DNA of 64,000 nt from Pseudoflavonifractor sp964504285. Its GTDB lineage: Bacteria; Bacillota; Clostridia; Oscillospirales; Oscillospiraceae. The notes under the pieces were generated by a model. It was not told where the DNA came from. It did no database searches and saw only the letters and a program-made list of their open reading frames with translations. This document shows, in pieces, positions 15,465 through 24,449 of the stretch (the stretch's first letter is position 1; the number at the start of each line of letters is the position of its first letter). Both the position numbers and the translations under genes were made by a program. The stretch covers positions 1 through 64,000 of the forward strand of contig CAZDDZ010000003.1 of the NCBI GenBank assembly GCA_964504285.1, written 5' to 3'.

Positions 15465-16523
15465 ATGAAAATTGTCGTAGTCGGAGATATTGTCGTCCCC
15501 TGTGCCCTGCTGGAGGAGGCGGCCCACACGCTGGCCGGAGAAGTGCCCCACACCGTCAAGGCGATTCTCTGGCCCTGTGAAAACCGCCAGGAATTTCAAA
15601 AGCGCTCTCTCAATCTGGAAAAAAACGGACCCACCGCCGAAAAGGTCCCTGAAGAGGTCTATGCAGAGATAGCCGACGCCGACATTCTGCTCACTCATTT
15701 CTGCCCTGTTCCGGCTGATCTTGTTGCGGCAGGGGGAAAGCTCTCCCTTATCGGTACCTGCCGGGGCGGCATGGAGCACGTGGATGTGGCCGCCGCCACC
15801 GCGCGGAACATTCCGGTTATCCACTGCATCCGCAACGCCGAGTGCACCTCTGACTTTGCCATTGGCCTTATGTTTGCCGAGACCCGCAATATTGCCCGGG
15901 CCCACGCCGCAATCAAGCAGGGCAACTGGCGCAAGGACTATGTGAACAGCGCTTACACCACCTCCATGTGCGAGATGACACTGGGTCTGGTGGGGCTGGG
16001 GCACATTGGCAAGCTGGTGGCGAAAAAGGCGGCGGGTATCGGTATGAAGCAGGTTTTGGCCTATGACCCCTATGTCACCCAGGAGGCAATGGACGCAATC
16101 GGTCTGCCGGTCAAGCTGGTAAGTCAAGAGGAGCTTTTTCGTACAGCCGATATTGTATCCCTCCATATGCGCCTGACCCCAGAGACCAAAAACAGCATTA
16201 ACAAGAAACTGCTGGGGCTTATGAAGCCCACGGCCTACCTGATCAACACCTCACGGGCCGGTGTGCTGGATAAGGACGACTTTGTGGCAGCATTGCAAAA
16301 TAAGACCATCGGCGGCGCGGCTCTGGATGTGTTTTGGGATGAGCCTGTGCCTGCGGACGACCCGCTGATTGCTCTGGATAACCTCACGATGACGCCCCAC
16401 ACCGCAGGCAATGTGGTTGATGCGCTTCCAAAGTCACCCCTGCTGCTGGCCAAGACCATTCTGGACTTCTGGAGTACGGGCAAGAGCGATATGGTGGTCA
16501 ATCTTAGAAATATAAAAGTGTAG
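15465..16523 (+). CDS. D-isomer-specific 2-hydroxyacid dehydrogenase family protein
   Basis: A 352-residue NAD(P)-dependent oxidoreductase. The Rossmann glycine motif is GLVGLGHIGKLVA. The catalytic Arg is in NTSRAGVLD, the Glu in FWDEPVP and the His in TPHTAGN. The family oxidises or reduces D-2-hydroxyacids such as phosphoglycerate or sugar acids. Its place between a polyol PTS and an aldolase points to a sugar-acid or aldol-derived hydroxyacid substrate, which is inference. AAGGAGGAAA lies before the ATG. Confidence 0.88.
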   Translation: MKIVVVGDIVVPCALLEEAAHTLAGEVPHTVKAILWPCENRQEFQKRSLNLEKNGPTAEKVPEEVYAEIADADILLTHFCPVPADLVAAGGKLSLIGTCRGGMEHVDVAAATARNIPVIHCIRNAECTSDFAIGLMFAETRNIARAHAAIKQGNWRKDYVNSAYTTSMCEMTLGLVGLGHIGKLVAKKAAGIGMKQVLAYDPYVTQEAMDAIGLPVKLVSQEELFRTADIVSLHMRLTPETKNSINKKLLGLMKPTAYLINTSRAGVLDKDDFVAALQNKTIGGAALDVFWDEPVPADDPLIALDNLTMTPHTAGNVVDALPKSPLLLAKTILDFWSTGKSDMVVNLRNIKV

Positions 16524-16535
16524 GAGTGATGCGTC

Positions 16536-17210
16536 ATGTTAATGGAAAAAGAAAGAATCGACATTGTAGAGTTTGGCAAGAAAATGAGCGCACAGGGGCT
16601 CTCCAAGGGTACCAGCGGCAATCTCTCCTGCTATGACCCGGTGAGCGGCTATATGGCCATCGGCCCCTCTGGCCTGGGTTACTTTGAGACTGCACCCGAG
16701 GATGTGGTGGTCATGGATCTCCAGGGCAACATTATAGAGGGCGAGCGCAAGCCCTCCAGCGAGCACGACCTCCACGCCACCGTCTATAAGCACCGCCCTG
16801 ACGCCCGGGCCGTGGTACATACCCACTCCACCTACTGCACTACCTTTGCCTGTCTGCGCCAACCCCTTGCGGCCGTTCATTACGTGATTGCCGGTGCGGG
16901 TGTGGATGTGGTGCCCTGCGCCGAATACGCCACCTTTGGCACCCCAGAGCTGGCCGCCAACGTGGGCAAGGCCATGGGCGAGAGCAAGGCGCTCCTGCTG
17001 GCAAACCACGGCCTTGTGACCTGCGGTCCCAATATGGCGAAGGCCTTTGGTCTGGCAACCAATCTGGAGTTTGTGGCCGAGATGCAGTGGCGCGCCATGG
17101 CTGTGGGACAGCCCGCCGTTCTTACTGCACAGGAAATGGCAGATGTGCGCGTGCGGATGCAGAGCTACGGCCAGGTTCAAAAACCCGTAAAAGACTCCGT
17201 GGGGTATTAA
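16536..17210 (+). CDS. Class II aldolase, L-fuculose-1-phosphate aldolase-like
   Basis: A 224-residue zinc aldolase of the AraD/FucA family. Visible features are the phosphate-binding SKGTSGNLS and GPSGLGY loops, the acid residue in KPSSEHDLH, the zinc ligands HTHS and the third His in LANHGL. FucA-type enzymes cleave L-fuculose-1-phosphate (and D-ribulose-1-phosphate) to dihydroxyacetone phosphate plus an aldehyde. AGGAGTG precedes the first ATG; a second in-frame ATG is two codons on. Together with the two dehydrogenases it suggests cleavage of a ketose-1-phosphate derived from the imported polyol. Confidence 0.88.
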   Translation: MLMEKERIDIVEFGKKMSAQGLSKGTSGNLSCYDPVSGYMAIGPSGLGYFETAPEDVVVMDLQGNIIEGERKPSSEHDLHATVYKHRPDARAVVHTHSTYCTTFACLRQPLAAVHYVIAGAGVDVVPCAEYATFGTPELAANVGKAMGESKALLLANHGLVTCGPNMAKAFGLATNLEFVAEMQWRAMAVGQPAVLTAQEMADVRVRMQSYGQVQKPVKDSVGY

Positions 17211-17214
17211 GCTG

Positions 17215-18252
17215 ATGACGGGCACCATGAAACAGGCCATGCTTTTTGGCGTGGAGGATATCCGTGTTATTGAAACGCCGATTCCCGCGCCAGGTCCCGG
17301 CGAGGTGCTGGTCCAAAACAAGGTTTCCACTACCTGTGGTACCGACGTGAAAAATTTTAAGCGGGGTTACCCGCTCCTTAAGCCGCCCCATCCTTACGGG
17401 CACGAATTTTCCGGTGTGGTGGCGGCTGTGGGGGCCGGGGTTAGCCAATTTAGAGAGGGCGACCGGGTGGCCGTTCACAATACTGCCCCCTGCGGTCATT
17501 GCTATTACTGCAAGCACGACCAGCCCTCCATGTGCGAAACGCTGACCTTCTGCCGGGGGGGCTATGCCGAGTATGTAAAGGTTCCCGCCCCAATTGTAGC
17601 GCAAAATATGTTTTTGATTCCGGACAGCCTTTCTCATAAAACCGCTTCTCTGATGGAGCCCTTCTCCTGTGCGGTGTACGGCATTGAAAACTGCCCTATC
17701 GGGCTGGGTGACACCGTGGTGGTAAACGGCGCGGGACCCATTGGCCTTATGTTTGCCCGACTGGCCGTTCTGCGGGGTGCAAAGGTAATCGTTACCGATA
17801 TGGTGGCAAGCCGTCTGGCAGTGGCAGAGCGCCTGGGGGTTTGGCAGGCCTTAAACCTCACCGGCGTTGCCGATACCGTGGCCGCTGTCCGTGCGCTTAC
17901 CGATGAAGAACGGGGAGCCGATGTGGTAATAGAAGCCACGGGGATCATTCAGGTGTGGGAGACCAGTGTAAAAATGGCGCGCAAGGGCGGCTTTGTCCTC
18001 CTTTTCGGCGGTACCAAGTCGGGAAGCGAGCTCAAGGTGGACGCCACCCTGCTCCATTACTCTCAAATTACCATTAAAGGCGTCTTTCACACCACACCCC
18101 GCCACGTGGCGGCGGCCCTTGAGCTTTTAAAGCTGGGCGTTATCTCAGCAGAGGATTTTATCCAAAACGAGTATCCTCTGGACCGTCTGGAGTTCGCCAT
18201 CCGGGAGCACGCCTCGGGCGCGGTCATTAAAAACTGTATTGTTTATGAATAA
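17215..18252 (+). CDS. Zinc-dependent medium-chain alcohol/polyol-phosphate dehydrogenase
   Basis: A 345-residue MDR dehydrogenase. Catalytic-zinc ligands lie in TTCGTDVK, PYGHEFSG and MEPFSC. The structural-zinc loop reads CGHCYYCKHDQPSMC (four Cys), and the Rossmann motif is NGAGPIGLMFA. It is GatD/sorbitol-dehydrogenase-like and so could oxidise the polyol phosphate made by the PTS to a ketose phosphate. ATGs at 17215 and 17227 are both possible; neither has a strong ribosome site, and coupling to the preceding stop four bases away is likely. Confidence 0.88.
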   Translation: MTGTMKQAMLFGVEDIRVIETPIPAPGPGEVLVQNKVSTTCGTDVKNFKRGYPLLKPPHPYGHEFSGVVAAVGAGVSQFREGDRVAVHNTAPCGHCYYCKHDQPSMCETLTFCRGGYAEYVKVPAPIVAQNMFLIPDSLSHKTASLMEPFSCAVYGIENCPIGLGDTVVVNGAGPIGLMFARLAVLRGAKVIVTDMVASRLAVAERLGVWQALNLTGVADTVAAVRALTDEERGADVVIEATGIIQVWETSVKMARKGGFVLLFGGTKSGSELKVDATLLHYSQITIKGVFHTTPRHVAAALELLKLGVISAEDFIQNEYPLDRLEFAIREHASGAVIKNCIVYE

Positions 18253-18263
18253 GGAGTGAGCCC

Positions 18264-19421
18264 ATGTATTCCATCAAGCTTGGCTGTGAGCATATGTACT
18301 GCGGTGAGAACGCCGTGAAAACGCTGGCCGATCTGCCCGGAGAGCGCAAGCGGGCCTATATTGTAATGAGCGGCACGATTCTGGAGGAGCTGGGGCAGCT
18401 CAAGCTGGTCACCGATGTGCTGGAGAGCGCCGGCTTCGTTTGGAAGGGCTATACCGATGTAGAACCCGAGCCCAGCTTTCAGACCGTTCTGCGTGGCGCA
18501 GCCGACATGGCGGAATTTCAGCCCGACTGGGTCATCGGCTTCGGCGGAGGTTCTGCCATGGACGCAGCCAAGGCCATGTGGGTGTTTTACGAAAACCCGG
18601 AGTACAAGGAGCTTAGCGATGTAATGCCTCCTAACGAAATTAAAAACCTCCGGGTCAAGGCCCGCCTAGCTTGTGTTCCCACCTCGGCGGGTACAGGCAG
18701 CGAGGCCACCCGTGCCGCCCTCGTGAAGGACACGGTGCAAAAGAAAAAATACTCCATCCGCTGTATGAAGGGCCGTATGATTCCGGATGTAGCGGTTCTG
18801 GACCCTGTCTTTACCGTCTCCATGCCGAAGGGCCTAACCGCCTCCTCCGGCATGGACGCCATAACCCACGCCATCGAGTCCTACGTTACGCCGCTTGCAA
18901 ATCCGTACTCCGACGCCATGGCCATGTCCTCCTTCCGCTCCGGCTACCAAAACCTGGCCCGCTGCTATGAGCAGGGAGATGACCTAGACGCGAGGGCCCA
19001 AATGCTGGCGGCCTCCTGCATGGGGGGAATCGCTTTCTCCAACTGCGCCCTGGGCATCGTCCACAGCATTGCCCACACCTTCGGCGCGGAGTACGGTGTG
19101 CCCCACGGCCTTGCAAATGCCATTGTCCTGCCCTACGGACTGAAATTCAACGCCGCCCTCCCGGCGGTTAAGGCCCGGTATGACCAGCTGGCAGCGTTGG
19201 TGGGCGAGGGCGACCTGACCGAAGCGATTCTGAAGCTGCGTCGGCGCATTGATATTCCCGAGGCCATGGGCGCGGTAGTCAAGGACGAAGCCGATTTTCT
19301 CGCCCAGCTGGATGCTCTGGTGAAAAAGGCCTTTGCCGACGTCTGCACCCCCTTTACCCCCCGCAAGCCCTCCCCCGAGGAGATGAGGGCACTGATTCTG
19401 GAAGTCTACTACGGGAAATAA
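18264..19421 (+). CDS. Iron-containing (group III) alcohol dehydrogenase
   Basis: A 385-residue Fe-ADH family protein. The cofactor motif is GFGGGSAMDAAKA, and the metal ligands lie in SSGMDAITHAIES, IVHSIAHTFG and YGVPHGLANA. Relatives such as FucO reduce lactaldehyde or similar short aldehydes. As the last gene after a FucA-like aldolase it could reduce the aldehyde released, which is inference. AAGGAGTGAG precedes the ATG and a strong terminator follows. Confidence 0.92.
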   Translation: MYSIKLGCEHMYCGENAVKTLADLPGERKRAYIVMSGTILEELGQLKLVTDVLESAGFVWKGYTDVEPEPSFQTVLRGAADMAEFQPDWVIGFGGGSAMDAAKAMWVFYENPEYKELSDVMPPNEIKNLRVKARLACVPTSAGTGSEATRAALVKDTVQKKKYSIRCMKGRMIPDVAVLDPVFTVSMPKGLTASSGMDAITHAIESYVTPLANPYSDAMAMSSFRSGYQNLARCYEQGDDLDARAQMLAASCMGGIAFSNCALGIVHSIAHTFGAEYGVPHGLANAIVLPYGLKFNAALPAVKARYDQLAALVGEGDLTEAILKLRRRIDIPEAMGAVVKDEADFLAQLDALVKKAFADVCTPFTPRKPSPEEMRALILEVYYGK

Positions 19422-19422
19422 C

Positions 19423-19473
19423 AAAATCAGGACCGAGGGACGCCAACCATTGGCTTCCCTCGGTCCTGATTTT
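19423..19473. terminator. Strong bidirectional terminator
   Basis: A perfect 18-bp stem (19423-19440 with 19456-19473), extended by GCCA/TGGC inside, with A-rich and T-rich ends. It separates the convergent polyol operon and the minus-strand ribokinase operon. Confidence 0.88.
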
Positions 19474-19494
19474 ATCATTGTTTAAGACTGCTTG

Positions 19495-20385
19495 CTAAGG
19501 CGTCAATTCTGCTGCGTCCACCTTGCACCGGTAAGGAATAGAGCTGGCGGCACCCTGCACGGTTACGGCCAAGGCCGCGGCCTTGGAGGCCAGCAGCAGG
19601 CAGTCCGGCATGGGCAGGCCGCGAATCATGCCGGCCAATAGGTAGCCGGTAAAGGTGTCCCCCGCGGCGGTGGTATCTACGGCCTTGACGGAAAAGGCAT
19701 TCTGCCAAACGGTTTGACCGTTGCCCTGATAGACCGCGCCTTTTGACCCGAGTGTTAAAACCACTTGGGCCTGGGGGTACTGCGCCGCCATGGCCGCCAA
19801 AATGTCCTCAGGGGCAGACTTGCCTGAAATCTGCATTCCTTCATCCTCGTTTAGAATAAAGACAGAGATCTTTTTCAGGTCACAGGCCAGCACAGCCTGG
19901 TTAATGGGGGATGGATTAAGCACCACCTGCATCTGCTTTTGGGCAGCTTTTTCAATCAGATAGTCAATGCAGCTGATCTCGTTTTGAAGAAGCAGCATAT
20001 CACCCGCGCCGAACTCTGCCAGCACCTCATCACAAAAGGCATGCGTATTGGCTCCGTTGGCCCCTTTACTAAGGACAATGCTGTTCTGACCGTTGGCATC
20101 CACCTGAATGAAGGCACTGCCTGTGTCTGTCTCTACGGTTTTGAGGTAGGTACAATCTACATGATCCTGCTCCAGCAGTTCCTTGAGCCCCAGTCCGTCG
20201 CTGCCGATCATGCCCGCGTGGTACAGCGGCACGCCGGCACGGGCTAAGGCCAGCGTTTGATTCAGGCCCTTACCGCCGGGAAAGTGGCACACCTGCAAAG
20301 AGTCCACGGTCTGGCCCGGTGCGACAATTTGCGCCACGTGGTAGACATGGTCCAAATTTAGCGAGCCGAAATTTAATATCTTCAT
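19495..20385 (-). CDS. rbsK: Ribokinase
   Basis: Phosphorylates D-ribose to ribose-5-phosphate. The 296-residue PfkB-family kinase has FPGGKGLNQT near the N-terminus and the anion-hole/catalytic-base motif DTTAAGDTFTG near the C-terminus. It follows rbsD by 12 bases and closes the operon that begins with the BMP lipoprotein gene. Pairing with ribose pyranase supports ribose and not another sugar as the substrate. Confidence 0.94.
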   Translation of the reverse strand: MKILNFGSLNLDHVYHVAQIVAPGQTVDSLQVCHFPGGKGLNQTLALARAGVPLYHAGMIGSDGLGLKELLEQDHVDCTYLKTVETDTGSAFIQVDANGQNSIVLSKGANGANTHAFCDEVLAEFGAGDMLLLQNEISCIDYLIEKAAQKQMQVVLNPSPINQAVLACDLKKISVFILNEDEGMQISGKSAPEDILAAMAAQYPQAQVVLTLGSKGAVYQGNGQTVWQNAFSVKAVDTTAAGDTFTGYLLAGMIRGLPMPDCLLLASKAAALAVTVQGAASSIPYRCKVDAAELTP

Positions 20386-20397
20386 AAGGGTCTCCCT

Positions 20398-20796
20398 TCA
20401 GGAAAAGCTGACTCCCGCCCGTAAAATCAAGTTTGGATAGGGAGAGCATTCCCCGGTTCTTACCGCGAATCGGCACTGGGCGCTCAGTTCCTTTAACTTT
20501 TCGTGCGACATGGCGGTGTGCTCAATTCCTTCCAGGGCATGACTGATGTAGTCTGCCAGGCGGGGATTGCATTGCTCGATTTCGTCAGCCAGGTAGTAGT
20601 ACTCCACCACTGTCTCATCCAGCATGGCGTCCAGCACCTGCTGGAAAGTGGGCACCCCTGTGCACAGCGCCAGGTCTACCACGGTTACGTTGGAGGGAAT
20701 TGGCATACCCGCATCCCCGATCATAAACAAATCCATGTGTCCCAGACGGGCAATGTTGCCAATTAGCTCGCTATTTAAAATTCCGCGTTTTTTCAT
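20398..20796 (-). CDS. rbsD: D-ribose pyranase
   Basis: Interconverts beta-pyranose and furanose forms of ribose so that ribokinase can use it. The 132-residue protein starts MKKRGILNSELIGNIARLGH, with the conserved catalytic His20, and ends with a YPNLILRAGVSF segment as in RbsD. It lies between the GH3 gene and rbsK with gaps of about 13 bases, so it is cotranscribed with them. Confidence 0.94.
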   Translation of the reverse strand: MKKRGILNSELIGNIARLGHMDLFMIGDAGMPIPSNVTVVDLALCTGVPTFQQVLDAMLDETVVEYYYLADEIEQCNPRLADYISHALEGIEHTAMSHEKLKELSAQCRFAVRTGECSPYPNLILRAGVSFS

Positions 20797-20809
20797 TCAA
20801 ATCTCCCAG

Positions 20810-23506
20810 TTATTCTATCGTAATTTTCCCCGTGAGGCGGACATCCCGCGAGGAAGCACCGACCAACACATCCCTGGTGCCCAGCGGTTTTTTATAATCG
20901 CTGTCGGCGGGGTCAAAGTAGGCAAGGTACAGCTGATCCACGCAGAGTGTAACGGTGCGTTTTTCGCCCTTCGGCACAAAGACCCGGCAGAAGTCCACCA
21001 GAACCTTGTCGGCTGCCTGGATGCCTTGGGGGAGCTGCTCGGGCTTACCCAGGTAGCACTGCACCACCTCTTCACCGTCCCGCGCACCCGTATTTTCAAT
21101 TTCGCAGGTAACCCGGAATCCCTCGTCAGCCGGTGTAACGGTGAGGGCGCTGTACGCAAAGCTGGTATAGCTTAAACCGAAGCCAAAGGGGTAGAGCGGC
21201 TCAATCTGCTCACGGTCAAACCAGCGGTAGCCGTTTAGCAGTCCTTCGGTAAAGTGGGCGGTGTTGGGGTGATTGGCGTCCTTCTCGCTGATGCGGCCGG
21301 AGACGCAGTACCGCTCGGGATGCCGGGGGTCACGGGCCGCGATGTCAGAAAGCTTTTTCGGGAAGGTTACCGGCAACCGTCCGCCGGGATTGACCGCGCC
21401 GCTGAGCACGTCCATGGTGGCCAGCGCCCCCTCCTGGCCGGAGAACCACATTTCCAAAAGTGCGGGAATTTTGTCTGCCCAAGGCATTTCGATGGGGTCG
21501 CCGTTATTGAGCACCAGCACTGTGCTGGGATTCACCGTACTCACCGCTTCAATCAGCTGATTTTGTCCGCCCTCAAGACACATGGACTCGTTTACGCTCT
21601 GATGCCATGCAAAGACGATGGCGACATCGGCGTTCTTTGCCAGTTCCGTGGCGGTTTCTCTGGCGGCACGAGCCATGGAAGGAGTGACCCACGCAAGGCG
21701 CAGCTCCAGCGGTTCCATGTGCAGGCTGACGTGGTTAAAATACACCTCGTACCGCTGACCGGCCTCCAGATGCACCCAGCCCCCGGCATTGTTCCAGCCG
21801 TCGGCGCAGGCGACTACCTCGGAGAAGGGGTCAAGCTTACCGTTGGCGGAAACTCTTACCCCTGTGCCGATGCGGCTCATTCCCTCGGCCTGGGGGGCCT
21901 TGCGAATGTAAAGATTACCGGAGGTAGAGACCGAAAGATCGGCGTTTTGTACCTTGTTTTTCTCAAAGGCATCGATACCGGGGAATTTACTCTGCATACC
22001 AATGCGATACTCGCCGGTCTCCTCGGCGCGCACATATCCATGCCACATGTAGTAGGTGCGGGGGGTCTCTTTAAAGAAGCCCTTTCTGCGCTCGCTGGAC
22101 AGGGGCGGCAGTGCGGTTTCACCCCGGTAATCGATGACCGCGTCCACCACATAGTCCTCCCACTTGGGGTACTCCTGCAAGGTGCCGTCGCTCAGGGTTT
22201 CATAAATAAATTTGGCCGTATAGCGCTTAAGCCCTTGCTCCCTGCCCTCGGCATCCGCAGACAGGTTTTCCGAGGGGATGACAACGCCGTCCAGTTCAAT
22301 GCCGGGCGCAAAGGACACCTGCTCCCCGTACTGCTCTTTCAAGATGGCGTAAAGACTGTTTTTGCGGTCGGGGAAGCCGTAAGGGGATTCCTTGAAGGTG
22401 GGCATTACCTGCTGTGCCCCGCCCGGGCCAATGACTGCGACCCGCTTTCCGGCAAAAGAGATGGGCAAAATGTCCCCCTCGTTTTTTAATAAAACCGCGC
22501 CCTTTGCGGCAATTTCACGGCACAGCGCCGCGCTCTCCAGCTTGGTCTGTTCATCCAGCGGCCCGGGGACGCGCTGGGGCTCGTCCAGCATACCAAAGCG
22601 GCACAGAGTGTCCAGATAGTAGTACACCGCGTTATCCAGGTCCTCCATGGTAACAGGCTGGTTGGGGTCCTCAATAGCTTGCAGCAGCCGCTTGCCATAG
22701 CAGGAAAGCTCGCTGCCCTCGTCGTAGTAGTCGTCGCCCGGCATTTCCAAGGTAACGCCGTGCCGAATGGCATTGGGGTCGTAAAGGCAGTACCAGTCAT
22801 CGAAAATGAAGCCCTGAAAGCCCCATTTTTCCCGGGCACACTCCTTGGTCATGTGGGGGTAATCATAGGTCCAGGTGCCGTTCACCTGATTGTAGTTGGT
22901 CATGGCGCTGGAAACCCCCGCCTTCAGCACCAGCTCATAGGGGCGCATATAGAGCTCGTGAATGGTCTGCTCGTCAATAATGCAGTTGCCCGCCCCTTGG
23001 GCTGTGCCGTTACTGGAGCCGAACATCTGCTTTAGGTTTGCCAGGGCCTGGCACTTATCCTGAATGCCCATTGCCTCCTGGGCACCCATCTCGCCGTTGA
23101 GAACAGGATCCTCGCTGTAAGTTTGATAGTTGCCGCCATTGCTGACACCCTTTTGTCCCACAGGGTCACGCACCACATTGACGCGTGGCGTGAGCAAAAG
23201 ATGAATGCCGGTTGCCTTAGCCTCCCGCCCCATGGCCTTTCCGTAGGCGAAGGCGGAGGGCCGGTCAAAGGTAGCGGCCAGCGCCACTTTGGAGGGGAAT
23301 GCAGTGGTCTCCCAGCTGATATTGACCCCGGACTCACCATCGGCAATCAGCACATCGGGAATGCCGTGCTTTTCGCTGCCTCTGACAAATCCGGCCTGAT
23401 TAGCCCGATAGGGGTCCCAAAGCTGCCCGTGCACACAGAGAAGCTTTTCCTCAGTGGTCATCCGGGCAATCATCTGGGATACCCGCTCATTTAATTTCTT
23501 TCCCAT
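20810..23506 (-). CDS. Glycoside hydrolase family 3 protein with PA14 insertion
   Basis: An 898-residue GH3 enzyme with no signal peptide, so probably cytoplasmic. Residues 1-310 form the barrel with the nucleophile region GFQGFIFDDWY (Asp about 237). A flavodoxin-like domain interrupted by a PA14-like insertion follows (about 390-590, GYVRAEETGEYRIGM), and a fibronectin-III-like C-terminus starts after FGFGLSYTSF. The usual substrate-binding Lys-His (KHF) is KQMF here, and the DGPxG motif reads ADGESGV, so the sugar pocket differs from ordinary beta-glucosidases. It sits between a nucleoside-type ABC transporter and ribose pyranase/ribokinase. That context suggests it releases ribose from an imported riboside, an activity I do not know in GH3, so this is inference. 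Confidence 0.92.
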   Translation of the reverse strand: MGKKLNERVSQMIARMTTEEKLLCVHGQLWDPYRANQAGFVRGSEKHGIPDVLIADGESGVNISWETTAFPSKVALAATFDRPSAFAYGKAMGREAKATGIHLLLTPRVNVVRDPVGQKGVSNGGNYQTYSEDPVLNGEMGAQEAMGIQDKCQALANLKQMFGSSNGTAQGAGNCIIDEQTIHELYMRPYELVLKAGVSSAMTNYNQVNGTWTYDYPHMTKECAREKWGFQGFIFDDWYCLYDPNAIRHGVTLEMPGDDYYDEGSELSCYGKRLLQAIEDPNQPVTMEDLDNAVYYYLDTLCRFGMLDEPQRVPGPLDEQTKLESAALCREIAAKGAVLLKNEGDILPISFAGKRVAVIGPGGAQQVMPTFKESPYGFPDRKNSLYAILKEQYGEQVSFAPGIELDGVVIPSENLSADAEGREQGLKRYTAKFIYETLSDGTLQEYPKWEDYVVDAVIDYRGETALPPLSSERRKGFFKETPRTYYMWHGYVRAEETGEYRIGMQSKFPGIDAFEKNKVQNADLSVSTSGNLYIRKAPQAEGMSRIGTGVRVSANGKLDPFSEVVACADGWNNAGGWVHLEAGQRYEVYFNHVSLHMEPLELRLAWVTPSMARAARETATELAKNADVAIVFAWHQSVNESMCLEGGQNQLIEAVSTVNPSTVLVLNNGDPIEMPWADKIPALLEMWFSGQEGALATMDVLSGAVNPGGRLPVTFPKKLSDIAARDPRHPERYCVSGRISEKDANHPNTAHFTEGLLNGYRWFDREQIEPLYPFGFGLSYTSFAYSALTVTPADEGFRVTCEIENTGARDGEEVVQCYLGKPEQLPQGIQAADKVLVDFCRVFVPKGEKRTVTLCVDQLYLAYFDPADSDYKKPLGTRDVLVGASSRDVRLTGKITIE

Positions 23507-23516
23507 GATACCCTCC

Positions 23517-24449
23517 TTAGTGGTGTCTCAGCTTGTTTTTTCTGACCTTTTGAATCCGGAAGTAGGCATACAGACACATAGCCGCCAAGGTAACAACATA
23601 GGGGGTCATCAGGACAAGCTGAGAGGGCAGATTGGCAGTTTGCAGGGTGTTTGCCAGCGCATCGGCGGTTCCGAACAGCACCGCGTCAACGGTTGCCCAA
23701 ACAGGGTGCTGACCACTCATGGCGGCGGCGGCAATACCAATCCAGCCGCGTCCGGCAGTCATGTTCTTGGTAAACCAGGACACATAGCCCATGGACATGT
23801 AGGCGCCGCCGAAACCGGCCAGCATACCGGCAATGACCAGAGCAATGCTCTTGGTTTTGTACACATTGATGCCCACGGATTTTGCTGCCTCGGGGGTTTC
23901 GCCCACCGCGCGGATACGCAGACCCAGAGGGGTCTTAAACAGCAGGAACCATACAAGGAAGGTCATGAAAAAGGCCAAATAGGTCAGCACATTGTGGCCG
24001 GACAGAACCTCCCCCAGGACGGGAATGTCCTTGATGAAGGGAATGTCAATGTTGGGCAGCACCTTGCTGCTCAGTCCGGTGGAGATGCCCCGCACGCCCG
24101 TCAGGGCAAAAAGAATAAACACGGTGCCGCCGCTGCCCAAAAGGTTAATGGCAATACCGGCCAAAAGGTCGTTGACCGAGAGCTTAAAGATTAAGTAAGA
24201 GAGCAGCTGCCCCACTAATCCGCCCAAAAGGACCGCTGCAAGAAGTCCAAGGCCGGCGCTTTGGGTGTAGGCAGAAACAATAACGCCGGTTAAGGCCGAG
24301 ATGAGCATTACGCCCTCCATGGTGATATTGCCCACCCCTGCCCGCTCGGAAATGACCGAGCTTAAGGCGGCAAATAAAATGGGGGTGGTTAAGCGCAGAA
24401 TGGAAAAGACAAAGGCGCTGCTAAAAATCAGTTCTACAATATTATCCAA
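23517..24449 (-). CDS. ABC transporter permease, nucleoside/BMP type (second permease)
   Basis: A roughly 310-residue permease of the BPD_transp_2 family (YufQ/NupQ-like), with about eight hydrophobic segments and the conserved ERAGVGNITMEGVMLI start of the core. The start is placed at TTG 24449 because AGGAGG precedes it by eight bases; the frame extends to an ATG at 24476 that has no site. It overlaps the upstream permease stop by eight bases. It works with the permease, ATPase and lipoprotein genes upstream. Confidence 0.9.
   Translation of the reverse strand: MDNIVELIFSSAFVFSILRLTTPILFAALSSVISERAGVGNITMEGVMLISALTGVIVSAYTQSAGLGLLAAVLLGGLVGQLLSYLIFKLSVNDLLAGIAINLLGSGGTVFILFALTGVRGISTGLSSKVLPNIDIPFIKDIPVLGEVLSGHNVLTYLAFFMTFLVWFLLFKTPLGLRIRAVGETPEAAKSVGINVYKTKSIALVIAGMLAGFGGAYMSMGYVSWFTKNMTAGRGWIGIAAAAMSGQHPVWATVDAVLFGTADALANTLQTANLPSQLVLMTPYVVTLAAMCLYAYFRIQKVRKNKLRHH

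Noticed and set aside
21254..22489. A 411-codon open frame opposite the GH3 gene
   Set aside because: It is antisense to a clear GH3 coding region, with no ribosome site or recognisable domain.
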